This document shows positions 8,407-16,990 of a stretch of 64,000 nucleotides of DNA, piece after piece. The DNA comes from Lutibacter sp. (GTDB lineage: Bacteria; Bacteroidota; Bacteroidia; Flavobacteriales; Flavobacteriaceae). Under the pieces are notes generated by a model. It did not search any database. It saw nothing but the letters and a program-made list of their open reading frames with translations, and had not been told where the DNA came from. A program made the translations under genes and the position numbers. Location: NCBI RefSeq assembly GCF_021647475.1, contig NZ_JAKIUR010000009.1, forward strand, positions 11,511-75,510, read 5' to 3'. Numbering within the stretch: the stretch's first letter is position 1; every line of letters starts with the position of its first letter.

Positions 8407-9717
8407 TTAGTTAAGTAAAAATTTAACATAAGCTTTTGAGTAATTGTAACTAAAAACTGTTTGTAAATTTTCTAATTGTTTTTGTAAATATTTAGTTTCG
8501 GTAATTAATAGATCAGAAGTTTTTTCTAATCCTTGTTTAAATCGGTTTGTTCTAATTCGTAATTCTTCTTTAGATTGTTTAACAGCTAAAGCGGTTAGTT
8601 TTAATTTATTTTCGGCATCTTTTAATTGTCGTTTTGCTTTATTAAATTCAAGTGAACTTTTGTTTTTGTATTGCTCAAGACTAATTTGTGCCTTATCATA
8701 GGTTGCTTTTCCTTTTTGAATTTTTCCAATTCGTTTAAATCCTTCAAATACATTCCAAGAAAGTTGTGCTCCAACTACATATCCTTTAGCTCGTGTACCA
8801 AATAAATGATTGTCATACATTTCATAACTTCCAAAAGCATTTAGTGTTGGTAAATAGGTATTTTTAGAAGCTTTATACATATAATTATAAGCATCAGTAC
8901 TTTTTTGCATTGCCTGAATGTCATCTCTAGTATTAGATAAAGTTAGATCATAAATGTCTGTATCAATTGTTGCTTCTAGGTTGTTAGCAGGTTTTAACGT
9001 AGTAGTAGTTTTTTCGCCCATTAAAAAATGAAGATAATCTGAAGCATTTTTTACAGCACTTTTTGCACTTAATAATTGATTTTCAACTTCTGTAACGTGA
9101 ATATCAACAGATAATATGTCTGCTTTTTGAAGATAACCTTGTTTAAAATTATTTTCCGCCACTTTCTTATTAGCAATAGCTGCTACCTTTGCTTTATTTA
9201 GAACTTGTACAGCTTTATATGCAACTTGTAATTGCATATATGCTTTGGTAACTTCTAATTTTATATAATTTTTGGTGCGATTAGCACTTAAATTTAAAGC
9301 ATTCATTTTTGCTTTTGCAGCTTTACGCATTAGTAAACCATCAACATTTAAAATAGGTTGTTTTACTTCTATTTTTGTAGCGTAATTTTGAATTTCTTTT
9401 GGGTTATTTAATAAGGCTGGATCAAAATCTTCAGGAGTTAATATTTCCTGATTTAATTTTGAACCAAAGACCATTAAAGGATTTGTAGTAGTAATTCCTG
9501 TATGAGAAATAGAAATACTTGGAAGCAAAATGGCGCTAGTTTGATTAAAATCTGCTTTTGCTGCTTTAAAATCTTCATTTGAAATTTTAATAGTATAATT
9601 ATTATCTGCAACTTTTAACAGTACATCTTCTAAAGTAATTACACCTTTACTCTGTGCTAAAATAATAACAAAATTAAATAGGAAAAATGTAAATAATATT
9701 ACTTTTTTACTTCGCAT
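8407..9717 (-). CDS. TolC-family outer-membrane efflux protein
   Basis: This 436-residue protein has a signal peptide (cleavage near ILAQ, residue 22), then two related halves rich in long coiled helices (for example KAKMNALNLSANRTKNYIKLE and KQSKEELRIRTNRFKQG), the duplicated plan of TolC-type trimeric channels. It forms the outer-membrane exit for the RND complex encoded downstream. It is the first gene of the operon; a TAnnTTTG box and two palindromic operator-like sites lie just upstream. Confidence 0.9.
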   Translation of the reverse strand: MRSKKVILFTFFLFNFVIILAQSKGVITLEDVLLKVADNNYTIKISNEDFKAAKADFNQTSAILLPSISISHTGITTTNPLMVFGSKLNQEILTPEDFDPALLNNPKEIQNYATKIEVKQPILNVDGLLMRKAAKAKMNALNLSANRTKNYIKLEVTKAYMQLQVAYKAVQVLNKAKVAAIANKKVAENNFKQGYLQKADILSVDIHVTEVENQLLSAKSAVKNASDYLHFLMGEKTTTTLKPANNLEATIDTDIYDLTLSNTRDDIQAMQKSTDAYNYMYKASKNTYLPTLNAFGSYEMYDNHLFGTRAKGYVVGAQLSWNVFEGFKRIGKIQKGKATYDKAQISLEQYKNKSSLEFNKAKRQLKDAENKLKLTALAVKQSKEELRIRTNRFKQGLEKTSDLLITETKYLQKQLENLQTVFSYNYSKAYVKFLLN

Positions 9718-9740
9718 AGTTTCTGATTTTTAGTTTGATG

Positions 9741-9748
9741 CAAAACTA
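9741..9748 (-). promoter_or_regulatory. -7 promoter box of the efflux operon
   Basis: TAGTTTTG on the minus strand fits the Bacteroidota TAnnTTTG box and lies 24 bases before the first gene. No TTG -33 element is seen at the usual distance, which would fit a promoter needing an activator. Confidence 0.45.
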
Positions 9749-9770
9749 AGTCAAGCAAAAAATGCAGACA

Positions 9771-9806
9771 GTAATAAAAATTACACACTTTTGTAATAAA
9801 TGTTAC
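9771..9806. promoter_or_regulatory. Tandem GTAA-N6-TTAC operator-like sites upstream of the efflux operon
   Basis: Two 14-base inverted repeats, GTAATAAAAATTAC (9771-9784) and GTAATAAATGTTAC (9793-9806), are 22 bases apart start to start, about two helical turns. The first is centred roughly 41 bases upstream of the start site predicted from the -7 box, the position used by class II Crp/Fnr-type activators. Which protein binds is unknown. Confidence 0.4.
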
Positions 9807-9840
9807 ATAAAATAAAATTTTAGTTTTGAATTATTTTACT

Positions 9841-10673
9841 TCAATCTTGTTCATTTTCAAGTAAAGTTGAATCATGTAGTTGTACAGGATTTTTGCCTTT
9901 CTTCATTTTTAAATTTAAAAACTCTACAAATAATGAAAAGAAAATTGCAAAATATAAATATCCTTTAGGGATACTGTGTACTTCGTTACCTAATAATACC
10001 ACGTTTGCTAAATGAGAGACTTCAGCCAACAACATTACACTAATTAAAATTAAAAAAGAAAGTCCTAAAATTTGTATGGTTGGGTGTTCATTTACAAATT
10101 TACTAACAGGGCTGGCAAATAACATCATCATTAAAATGGAGATTATAACTGCCAAAATCATAATAAGCATTCCACCTTCATAACCAAAGCCTGCTGGTGG
10201 ATTATCTAAATTTACAAGTCCAATAGCTGTTAAAATACTATCAAAAGAAAAAACGACATTTAACACTGAAATTTGGATAATAGCATTCCACAAACCACTT
10301 TTTGAGTTTTTTGTTTTACTTTCTTCAACTCCTTCTAATTTATGGTGAATTTCGGATACACTTTTATAAAGTAAGAAAAGTCCTCCACCCATAATTATTA
10401 AACTTTGTCCTGTAACTCCAGCTTTTAGCCAAGATATATCTATATAAAATAATGCATTTTGTAACTTTAATACATAGGTAATGTCAAAAAGCAAAACAAT
10501 TCTAAAAACCATAGCTAATAATAACCCAATATTTCTAGCTTTTGGTTACTCTTTAGGTTTTAAGTTATTTGAAATAATTGAAATGAAAATAATATTATCA
10601 ATACCTAATCAATTTCTAAAAATGTTAATGTTAATAAAGCAATCCAAGTGTTTGCTTGTAAAAATATTTCCAT
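9841..10673 (-). pseudogene. TerC family membrane protein gene, broken in its N-terminal part
   Basis: Reading from an ATG at 10673 gives MEIFLQANTWIALLTLTFLEI, the usual TerC N-terminus. One base then appears to be missing in 10604-10613 (GATTAGG where G-TATTAGG is expected), shifting the frame. In the restored frame LGIDNIIFISI follows, then an in-frame TAA at 10546-10548 (expected CAA before PKARNIG). From the ATG at 10512 the rest is open for 223 residues to the normal end. The intact protein would be about 277 residues with seven or more membrane helices. The remaining reading frame lacks the first helices and the conserved GIDN motif, so it is probably not functional unless translated by some restart. 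Two independent lesions argue against a single sequencing error. Confidence 0.8.
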
Positions 10674-10676
10674 AAT

Positions 10677-11042
10677 TTATTTTTTTATCAAAATAGTCCC
10701 TTTTTGAATGTAATTTGAATGTCCAATTATGGCTTCAAAATCATAAGAATTATTATGAAGACTTGTTATTTTAACATGGATAGGTTCTTCATCAATAGCA
10801 TTTTTTGGGTGAAGCATTTTCAACGTGTAATTAAAATTGTTTTTCCAGAGGATGGAAAGCGTATCAATTCTATCATCATATTTTTCAATTTGCAAGGTAT
10901 CGGTTCTTGTAATAAATGTGGTACTATAACCTTTTCCTTCAGGAATTTCAAAATTTCCATGTTTAAACCTATCAGGATTTAAAGGTTTGTTGTTACAAGC
11001 ATAGATTGCAAAAAATACGAGTAGAAAAGTTATCTTTTTCAT
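10677..11042 (-). CDS. Small lipoprotein of unknown function
   Basis: This 121-residue protein has a lipoprotein signal with a Cys at residue 16 (AIYAC), then a beta-rich domain with alternating short strands (TLQIEKYDDRIDTLSILW, MLHPKNA). I recall similar lipoproteins in Flavobacteriia, sometimes mislabelled as DNA topoisomerase IV; nothing here suggests a topoisomerase. Its ATG overlaps the purB stop by one base (TAATG), so it is translationally coupled to purB. The function is unknown. Confidence 0.7.
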   Translation of the reverse strand: MKKITFLLVFFAIYACNNKPLNPDRFKHGNFEIPEGKGYSTTFITRTDTLQIEKYDDRIDTLSILWKNNFNYTLKMLHPKNAIDEEPIHVKITSLHNNSYDFEAIIGHSNYIQKGTILIKK

Positions 11043-12385
11043 TAGATTCCAGTAAAGTTATTAGGTGTTATTTGTTTTAATTCATTTTTAATAGTATCAG
11101 AAACTTGTAATTCATCAATAAAATTGGCAATAGATTTTTGGGTGATTTTAGTATTGGTTCTTGTTAAATTTTTTAAAGCTTCATACGGATTGGGATAGGC
11201 TTCTCTTCTTAAAATAGTTTGGATAGCTTCTGCTACAACCGCCCAATTATTATCTAAATCTGCTTTGAATTTTTCTTTGTTAATGATTAACTTATTTAAT
11301 CCTTTTAACGTAGAATTAAAGGCAATAATTGTATGTCCAAACGGAACACCAATATTTCTTAATACCGTTGAATCGGTCAAATCGCGTTGTAATCTTGAAA
11401 TTGGTAATTTTGCAGATAAATGTTCAAAAATGGCATTTGCAATTCCTAAATTTCCTTCGGAATTTTCAAAATCAATCGGATTTACTTTATGTGGCATTGC
11501 AGAAGAACCAATTTCACCCTTTTTAATTTTTTGTTTAAAATATTCCATAGAAACATAAGTCCAAATATCTCTATCAAAATCTATTAAAATAGTATTAATG
11601 CGTTTTAAAGCATCAAAAATTCCAGCTAAATGGTCATAATGTTCAATTTGAGTAGTTGGAAAAGAATGATATAATCCTAATACTTTTTCTACAAATTGTG
11701 TTCCAAAAGCTTTCCAATCTATATTTGGATAAGCAACTTTATGTGCGTTGTAATTACCAGTTGCACCACCAAATTTTGCAGCATAAGGAATGTTTTGAAG
11801 CTGGGTTACTTGTTGTTCAATACGTTCAATAAAAACTTGAATTTCTTTTCCCAAACGTGTTGGAGAAGCAGGTTGTCCGTGAGTTCTGGCTAACATTGAT
11901 ACATCTTTCCATTCCAAAGCCAATTCTTTTAATTTTAATAATAAATTTGCTAATTCAGGATAATAAACAGCATCAAAAGCATCGTGTAAGGATAACGGAA
12001 TCGCCGTGTTATTAATGTCCTGCGATGTTAATCCGAAATGAATAAATTCTTTATATTTTTGAAGTTGAAGTTGGTCAAATTTTTCTTTAATAAAATATTC
12101 AACAGCTTTAACATCGTGGTTGGTAACTTTCTCAATATCCTTAATCTGTTGAGCATCTTGGGTAGAAAAGTTATTATAAATGCTTCTTAATTCTGTAAAA
12201 AGTGATTTGTCAAAATCTTTTAATTGAGGAAGAGGAATTTCCACTAAGGCAATAAAATATTCAATTTCTACTTTTACTCGGTATTTAATTAAAGCTTCTT
12301 CAGAAAAAAAAGGAGCTAAGTTTTCTACTTTTGATCGGTATCGTCCATCAATAGGTGAAATAGCATTTAATTTAGTTAAGGACAT
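11042..12385 (-). CDS. purB: Adenylosuccinate lyase
   Basis: This 447-residue enzyme of the fumarase/aspartase superfamily cleaves SAICAR and adenylosuccinate, releasing fumarate, in purine synthesis. Visible marks are the signature loop GSSAMPHKVNPIDFEN with its catalytic Ser, HFGLTSQDINNTA, and TRTHGQPASPTRLGKE. The length and N-terminus (LTKLNAISPIDGRYRSK) match the E. coli-type PurB. The cytosolic enzyme is the first gene of a two-gene unit with the small lipoprotein. A -7 box (TAATTTTG on the minus strand, 12409-12416) lies 23 bases upstream. Confidence 0.96.
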   Translation of the reverse strand: MSLTKLNAISPIDGRYRSKVENLAPFFSEEALIKYRVKVEIEYFIALVEIPLPQLKDFDKSLFTELRSIYNNFSTQDAQQIKDIEKVTNHDVKAVEYFIKEKFDQLQLQKYKEFIHFGLTSQDINNTAIPLSLHDAFDAVYYPELANLLLKLKELALEWKDVSMLARTHGQPASPTRLGKEIQVFIERIEQQVTQLQNIPYAAKFGGATGNYNAHKVAYPNIDWKAFGTQFVEKVLGLYHSFPTTQIEHYDHLAGIFDALKRINTILIDFDRDIWTYVSMEYFKQKIKKGEIGSSAMPHKVNPIDFENSEGNLGIANAIFEHLSAKLPISRLQRDLTDSTVLRNIGVPFGHTIIAFNSTLKGLNKLIINKEKFKADLDNNWAVVAEAIQTILRREAYPNPYEALKNLTRTNTKITQKSIANFIDELQVSDTIKNELKQITPNNFTGI

Positions 12386-12447
12386 TTTTTTAGTTTGATG
12401 TTAAAAAACAAAATTAAGGAAATAAACCTTAATAAAAATTGTAAAAA

Positions 12448-12570
12448 TTAGCTTTTTTCTTTGTCCTTTTTCTTAGGAGATAACTTGTACATTAAATAGC
12501 CAAAACCAACAATTATATGTAGTAAAACTACCGCAATAATAACGTAATACCAAAAATTTGAAATTCTCAT
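12448..12570 (-). CDS. 40-residue single-pass membrane peptide
   Basis: A short frame from ATG at 12570 encodes 40 residues: a 20-residue hydrophobic helix (VIIAVVLLHIIVGFGYLMY) followed by a Lys-rich tail (SPKKKDKEKS), giving a likely N-out/C-in topology. It lies between purB and the divergent DUF1028 gene. The clear membrane helix and positive tail favour a real gene. I recall similar short peptides in other Flavobacteriia but cannot name a family or function. Confidence 0.55.
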   Translation of the reverse strand: MRISNFWYYVIIAVVLLHIIVGFGYLMYKLSPKKKDKEKS

Positions 12571-12634
12571 AGTTCAAAAATAAGTTTAAAAATATAAAAG
12601 TTTGTAATATCTTTAGAAATTAAAACTAAAACAG

Positions 12635-13621
12635 ATGAAATATAAAGTAATTCTTTTAATAGTTGTTTTTTTAACTACACAACTACAAGCACAACAAGTC
12701 TACTCAAAAAAAGAACCATTTGCACACACATTTTCAATTGTTGCTCGTGATACTATTACGGGTGAAATGGGTGTAGCCGTACAATCACATTGGTTTTCTG
12801 TAGGTAGTTTGGTGGCTTGGGGAAAAGCAGGCGTTGGTGTAGTGGCTACTCAATCTTTTATTAATCCATCTTTTGGACCAAGAGGATTAAGTTTGTTGGA
12901 AAATGGACTAACTCCTAAAATGGCGGTTGAAGATTTGTTAAAATTAGATGCAGGAAGAGACGTTCGTCAGCTAGCAATTTTGGATTCCAAAGGAAATGTT
13001 TTTTCCTATACTGGTAAAAATTGTATTGCAGAGGCGGGAAATATAGTTGGAAATAATTTTTCTGTTCAAGCAAATTTAATGGAGAAAAATACGGTTTGGC
13101 CAGCAATGGCAGAAGCTTTTAAAACTACTAAAGGAAGTTTGGCTGAAAGGTTAATGGCAGCGTTAGAAGCCGCACAAAAAGAAGGTGGTGATATTAGAGG
13201 AAAACAATCGGCAGCAATTTTGGTAGTAAAAGCTAAAAGCACAGGAAATAGTTGGGATGATAAGGTGGTTGATTTAAGAGTTGAAGATAATCCAAATCCT
13301 ATTAAAGAAATGAGAAGGTTACTAACCATTCAGGAAGCGTATGAATTTATGAATAAAGGAGATTTGGCAGTTGAAACAGGTAATAATAAGTTGGCAAAAA
13401 AATATTATATGAAGGCTCAAAAATTGAATCCAGATAATTTAGAAATGAAATATTGGTACGCAGTTACTTTGGCAAATAATGGAGAAATAGAAGAGGCTTC
13501 TAAAATATTTAAAGCTATTTTCAAAATAAATAGTAACTGGAAAACGTTAACTCCAAGATTAGTAGAAGCAAAATTATTAACAGTATCTAAAAATGATTTA
13601 GATAAAATATTACAACTTTAA
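12635..13621 (+). CDS. Exported DUF1028 (Ntn-hydrolase-like) protein with C-terminal TPR
   Basis: This 328-residue protein has a signal peptide (cleaved near LQAQ, residue 20), then a DUF1028 domain (about 27-235, with HTFSIVARD, GVAVQSHWFSVG and QSFINPSFGPRG). This family is placed in the Ntn-hydrolase superfamily with an unknown substrate. A short TPR-like helical tail (about 240-328, with AYEFMNKGDLAVETG and YYMKAQKLNPDNLEMKYWYA) follows. It begins 65 bases from the divergent 40-residue peptide and is 2 bases from the next gene, so it forms a pair with the haem-binding protein. Confidence 0.85.
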   Translation: MKYKVILLIVVFLTTQLQAQQVYSKKEPFAHTFSIVARDTITGEMGVAVQSHWFSVGSLVAWGKAGVGVVATQSFINPSFGPRGLSLLENGLTPKMAVEDLLKLDAGRDVRQLAILDSKGNVFSYTGKNCIAEAGNIVGNNFSVQANLMEKNTVWPAMAEAFKTTKGSLAERLMAALEAAQKEGGDIRGKQSAAILVVKAKSTGNSWDDKVVDLRVEDNPNPIKEMRRLLTIQEAYEFMNKGDLAVETGNNKLAKKYYMKAQKLNPDNLEMKYWYAVTLANNGEIEEASKIFKAIFKINSNWKTLTPRLVEAKLLTVSKNDLDKILQL

Positions 13622-13623
13622 AA

Positions 13624-14064
13624 ATGAAAAAAAAAATAGCTGGCATCATTATTTTGGTGCTAATTTTAATTCAGTTTATTCAACCTAAAAAAAATCAGTC
13701 TAAAAATTACACCAATGATATAAGTACTGAAATTAAAATACCAAAAGAAGTACAAGAAATTATTAAAACTTCTTGTGCAGATTGTCATTCAAATAACACA
13801 GCTTATCCTTGGTATAATAATATTGCACCAGTTTCATGGTTTTTAGCATATCATGTAAATGACGGTAAAGAACATTTAAATTTTTCAGAATGGACATTGT
13901 ATAATAAAGATCAGAAAAATCATATTATAAAAGAAATGAAGAAAGAAATAAAAGAAGGTGAAATGCCACTATTTAGTTACACTTTAATTCATAAAAACAC
14001 TAGTTTAACCAATCAGCAAAGTGCAGCTTTTTTAAATTGGTTAGAAACCATAAATAAATATTAA
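13624..14064 (+). CDS. Haem-binding domain protein (cytochrome-like)
   Basis: This 146-residue protein has an N-terminal membrane anchor or signal (about 4-21) and a haem-binding domain of the Haem_bd type with the c-type motif CADCH (about residues 58-62) followed by NNTAYPWYNNIAPVSW, a pattern typical of this Bacteroidota family. It probably carries one covalently attached haem in the periplasm. Its redox partner is unknown. It starts 2 bases after the DUF1028 gene stop, so the two are cotranscribed. Confidence 0.85.
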   Translation: MKKKIAGIIILVLILIQFIQPKKNQSKNYTNDISTEIKIPKEVQEIIKTSCADCHSNNTAYPWYNNIAPVSWFLAYHVNDGKEHLNFSEWTLYNKDQKNHIIKEMKKEIKEGEMPLFSYTLIHKNTSLTNQQSAAFLNWLETINKY

Positions 14065-14069
14065 AAAAA

Positions 14070-14269
14070 CCGTTGTGCATTATGATAAAATTTCGTCAAT
14101 TTGAGTAAATTTTAGCCTTTTTAGGCTTAAAATTAGTATCGAGAATAGGTTTTTTTATTTAAAAACAACCGCTCTCGATACAATTTTTCATCAAAAATTA
14201 CCTGCCTTGCTGTCAGGCAGGCTCGAGCTGATGTAATAGTAAGTTTAAAGAATCAAAATGCACAACGAG
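14070..14269. repeat. Inverted-repeat element (family A), long copy
   Basis: The left end (CCGTTGTGCATTATGATA...) matches, over about 80 bases, the reverse complement of the element at 28330-28433, including the inner part ATTAGTATCGAGAATAG. The right end is a degenerate inverted copy (AAAATGCACAACGAG, 14255-14269). Between them is extra material with a CCTGCC/GGCAGG hairpin (14202-14222). It begins 5 bases after the haem-binding gene stop. It fits a non-autonomous element or interspersed palindromic repeat. Confidence 0.6.
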
Positions 14270-14295
14270 TTAAAAAATATAATTTCTTTAAAATT

Positions 14296-14979
14296 GTGAA
14301 AAACGCACACCAACTTTTTGTAATCTGTTTTATAATTGGTTTCAGTTTTCAAGGACTTTTGGCTCAGGAAAAAATTAATCAGTTAAATGCAAATGGAAAA
14401 AGGATAGGGGTTTGGACTAAAAAATTTAGTAATGGAAAAATAAGATATGTTGGGCAATTTAAAAACGGAAAAGAAATTGGTATTTTTAAATTTTATAGTC
14501 CTTTAAGTTCTATACATCCAATTGCCATTAAAACTTTTGAAAATCAAAGTAATTTAGTTAAAGTGACCTATTTTAACGTTCAAGGAGTTTTAGAAAGTGA
14601 AGGCAAAATGGATGGTAAAAAGAGAATAGGTTTATGGAAATATTATCAAGATAAAGGGAAAAAATTACTATCAAAGGAAAATTATAAAAATGGAGTTTTA
14701 GAAGGAGAATCCGCAACCTACTATAAAACTGGTAAAATAGCTGAAAGGTTATTTTATAAAAATGGAAAATTAGATGGAAATACCAAACGATATGCTGCAA
14801 ATGGCATTTTATTAAATAATTTGAATTACAAAGATGGTAAGTTAAACGGATTAGCCAAATATTATGATATAAAAGGTAAGTTAATTTATACGGGTAATTA
14901 TGAAAATGATGTAAAGGTTGGTAAATGGGAATATTTTGAAAATGGAAAATCGGTAAATGTGGATAAAATTAAACAATAA
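14296..14979 (+). CDS. YwqK-like MORN-repeat protein, exported
   Basis: This 227-residue protein begins with a GTG and has a signal peptide (cleaved near LLAQ, residue 24). The rest is a ladder of MORN_2/YwqK repeats of 20-25 residues with the recurring pattern Y/F-x-NG-K-x-x-G (for example YKNGVLEGES, YYKTGKIAERLFYKNGKLDG, YKDGKLNGLAKYY). Such proteins are labelled toxin-antitoxin YwqK family antitoxins, but in Bacteroidota they are widespread exported repeat proteins without a proven toxin partner. It abuts the acetyltransferase gene, whose ATG follows its stop directly. Confidence 0.8.
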   Translation: MKNAHQLFVICFIIGFSFQGLLAQEKINQLNANGKRIGVWTKKFSNGKIRYVGQFKNGKEIGIFKFYSPLSSIHPIAIKTFENQSNLVKVTYFNVQGVLESEGKMDGKKRIGLWKYYQDKGKKLLSKENYKNGVLEGESATYYKTGKIAERLFYKNGKLDGNTKRYAANGILLNNLNYKDGKLNGLAKYYDIKGKLIYTGNYENDVKVGKWEYFENGKSVNVDKIKQ

Positions 14980-15483
14980 ATGGAAGAAGATTTAAAATTT
15001 AGATTTGCACAACTTAATGATTTACCATATTTGGTTTCCATTTATAATCAAGCAATTAAATCTAAATGTGCCACAGGAGATATTGAAGAATTTAAAGTTG
15101 AAGAGCGATTATCTTGGTTTCAAAAATTTGATAATAACACCTATCCTTTATATGTAGCAACGTATAAAAATAAAGTGGTTGGTTATTGTTCATTATCTCC
15201 TTATAGACCAGGAAGAAAAGCAATGGAATCCATAGCCGAAATTAGTTATTATTTAGATTATGCTTATCAAAAAAAAGGGATTGGTTCTGCTTTATTAAAT
15301 TTTGTTATTAAGGATTGTGCTAGAATAAAAAAGAAAAGTTTGCTTGCCTTTGTTTTAGATATAAATACTTCAACTCATAAAATTTTAGAAAAATTTAAGT
15401 TTAAAAAACTGGGACATTTACCTAATATGATTTACTTAAATAATAAAGTTTGTGGTCATTTAATTTATGGGTTGTCACTTTAA
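14980..15483 (+). CDS. GNAT family N-acetyltransferase
   Basis: This 167-residue protein has the GNAT fold order, with motif A as YAYQKKGIGSALLNFVI (acetyl-CoA pyrophosphate loop, Q/RxxGxG/A form) and the C-terminal LEKFKFKKLGHLPNM. The overall layout (FRFAQLNDLPYLVSIYNQAI start) is like phosphinothricin/methionine sulfoximine acetyltransferases, but the substrate cannot be read from sequence. The start codon directly follows the stop of the YwqK-like gene, implying coupling. Confidence 0.85.
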   Translation: MEEDLKFRFAQLNDLPYLVSIYNQAIKSKCATGDIEEFKVEERLSWFQKFDNNTYPLYVATYKNKVVGYCSLSPYRPGRKAMESIAEISYYLDYAYQKKGIGSALLNFVIKDCARIKKKSLLAFVLDINTSTHKILEKFKFKKLGHLPNMIYLNNKVCGHLIYGLSL

Positions 15484-15507
15484 TCTGTTTTCTAATTATA
15501 ATGAATT

Positions 15508-15625
15508 ACCCCGAGGCAGAGCCATCGAGGTATCAAGCGGAAAAAATATTTTTCAATTTGATGAAAACCTAAGGTTTTCAAACTTTCCGCATAACCCCGA
15601 GGTAGAACCTCGAGGAATTCTATAG
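15508..15625. repeat. Intergenic palindromic repeat cluster
   Basis: Two copies of a CCCCGAGG-type unit (15509 and 15595) flank nested inverted repeats: GCGGAAA/TTTCCGC and GAAAACCT/AGGTTTTC. The block could fold into one long hairpin between the acetyltransferase and mnmA. It resembles the interspersed palindromes common in Flavobacteriia. Confidence 0.5.
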
Positions 15626-15729
15626 ATTAAAAACTTCTTATCACTCTATAATTTGTGTCTAAATTAACTTTCGCTTCCTAAAACTTATACGTAACTTTGC
15701 ACTTTTGAAAAAATAAGAAATAGTTATAA

Positions 15730-16917
15730 ATGAAACGAGTTATTGTTGGGTTATCGGGTGGAGTTGATAGTAGTGTAGCAGCATACTTGTTAAAAGAACA
15801 AGGGTACGATGTTATTGGTCTTTTTATGAAAAATTGGCATGATGATTCTGTAACAATTTCTAATGAATGTCCTTGGTTAGAAGATAGCAATGATGCAATG
15901 TTGGTAGCCGAAAAATTGGGAATTCCTTTTCAGGTAGTAGATTTAAGTGTGGAATACAAAGATCGGATTGTGGATTATATGTTTAACGAATACGAGAAAG
16001 GAAGAACTCCAAATCCAGATATTTTATGTAACCGAGAAATAAAGTTTGATGCTTTTTTAAAAATTGCTTTAGAATTAGGAGCAGATTATGTAGCAACTGG
16101 TCATTATTGCCGTAAAACATCCGAAGTAATTAATGGTGAAACTATTTATAAATTAATTGGTGGAACGGATACTAATAAAGATCAATCCTATTTTTTATGT
16201 CAGGTTTCTCAATATCAATTATCAAAAACCTTATTTCCAATAGGCGAATTAACCAAACCAGAAGTTAGAAAAATTGCTGCTGAGCAAAATTTAATTACTG
16301 CTTCTAAAAAAGATTCACAAGGTTTATGTTTTATTGGAAAAGTTAGATTACCTGAATTTTTACAACAAAAACTAAAGCCAAAAGAAGGCGTAATTGTTCA
16401 AATTCCTTCGGATTCTAAAATTTATGATAGAAAAATTCCTATTTTTAAATCCAAAGAAGAAGAATTAGTTTTTAATGCAACTAAATATGTTTATAAAATT
16501 ATTAACGGAAAAATTGTTGGTAAACATCAAGGAGCTCATTATTTTACTAAAGGACAACGAAAAGGATTAGCAGTTGGTGGGACAAAAGAACCGTTATTTG
16601 TAATTGATACTGATGTAGTTGAAAATGTAATTTATACAGGTGAGGGAAAACAACATAAAGGTTTATATAGAAATACTCTTTTTGTAAAAAATAATGAAAT
16701 TCACTGGTTACGAACCGATTTAGCTTTAAACAAAGGTGAATCATTAGTTGTAAAGGCACAAATAAGATATCGTCAAGTATTGGAAGAAGCAACTATCTAT
16801 AAAGTAAAAACAGGATTATATGTTGAATTTAAAAATCCACAATCTGCCATAACAGAAGGACAATTTGTAGCTTGGTATCAAAACAATGAATTGCTTGGTT
16901 CGGGAGTAATTTCATAG
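15730..16917 (+). CDS. mnmA: tRNA 2-thiouridine(34) synthase
   Basis: This 395-residue enzyme thiolates U34 of Lys, Glu and Gln tRNAs using ATP and persulfide sulfur. Residues 7-15 (LSGGVDSS region) form the PP-loop, the catalytic cysteine is C100 in CNREIKF and the persulfide cysteine is C200 in LCFIGK. The central domain and C-terminal beta barrel (GQFVAWYQNNELLGSG) are complete. A TAACTTTG box at 15692-15699 lies 30 bases upstream. Confidence 0.96.
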   Translation: MKRVIVGLSGGVDSSVAAYLLKEQGYDVIGLFMKNWHDDSVTISNECPWLEDSNDAMLVAEKLGIPFQVVDLSVEYKDRIVDYMFNEYEKGRTPNPDILCNREIKFDAFLKIALELGADYVATGHYCRKTSEVINGETIYKLIGGTDTNKDQSYFLCQVSQYQLSKTLFPIGELTKPEVRKIAAEQNLITASKKDSQGLCFIGKVRLPEFLQQKLKPKEGVIVQIPSDSKIYDRKIPIFKSKEEELVFNATKYVYKIINGKIVGKHQGAHYFTKGQRKGLAVGGTKEPLFVIDTDVVENVIYTGEGKQHKGLYRNTLFVKNNEIHWLRTDLALNKGESLVVKAQIRYRQVLEEATIYKVKTGLYVEFKNPQSAITEGQFVAWYQNNELLGSGVIS

Positions 16918-16990
16918 GAATGAGCCTATTAAAAAACGAGTTGTTTATTTTTTTGTAAATTAGAAGCCAAAACCCCTTAATAGTAATACT

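Noticed and set aside
14296..15483. Toxin-antitoxin pair of the YwqK-like protein and the acetyltransferase
   Set aside because: The YwqK label is only a family name; the first protein is exported by its signal peptide, and GNAT toxins (TacT type) are paired with RHH antitoxins, which are absent.
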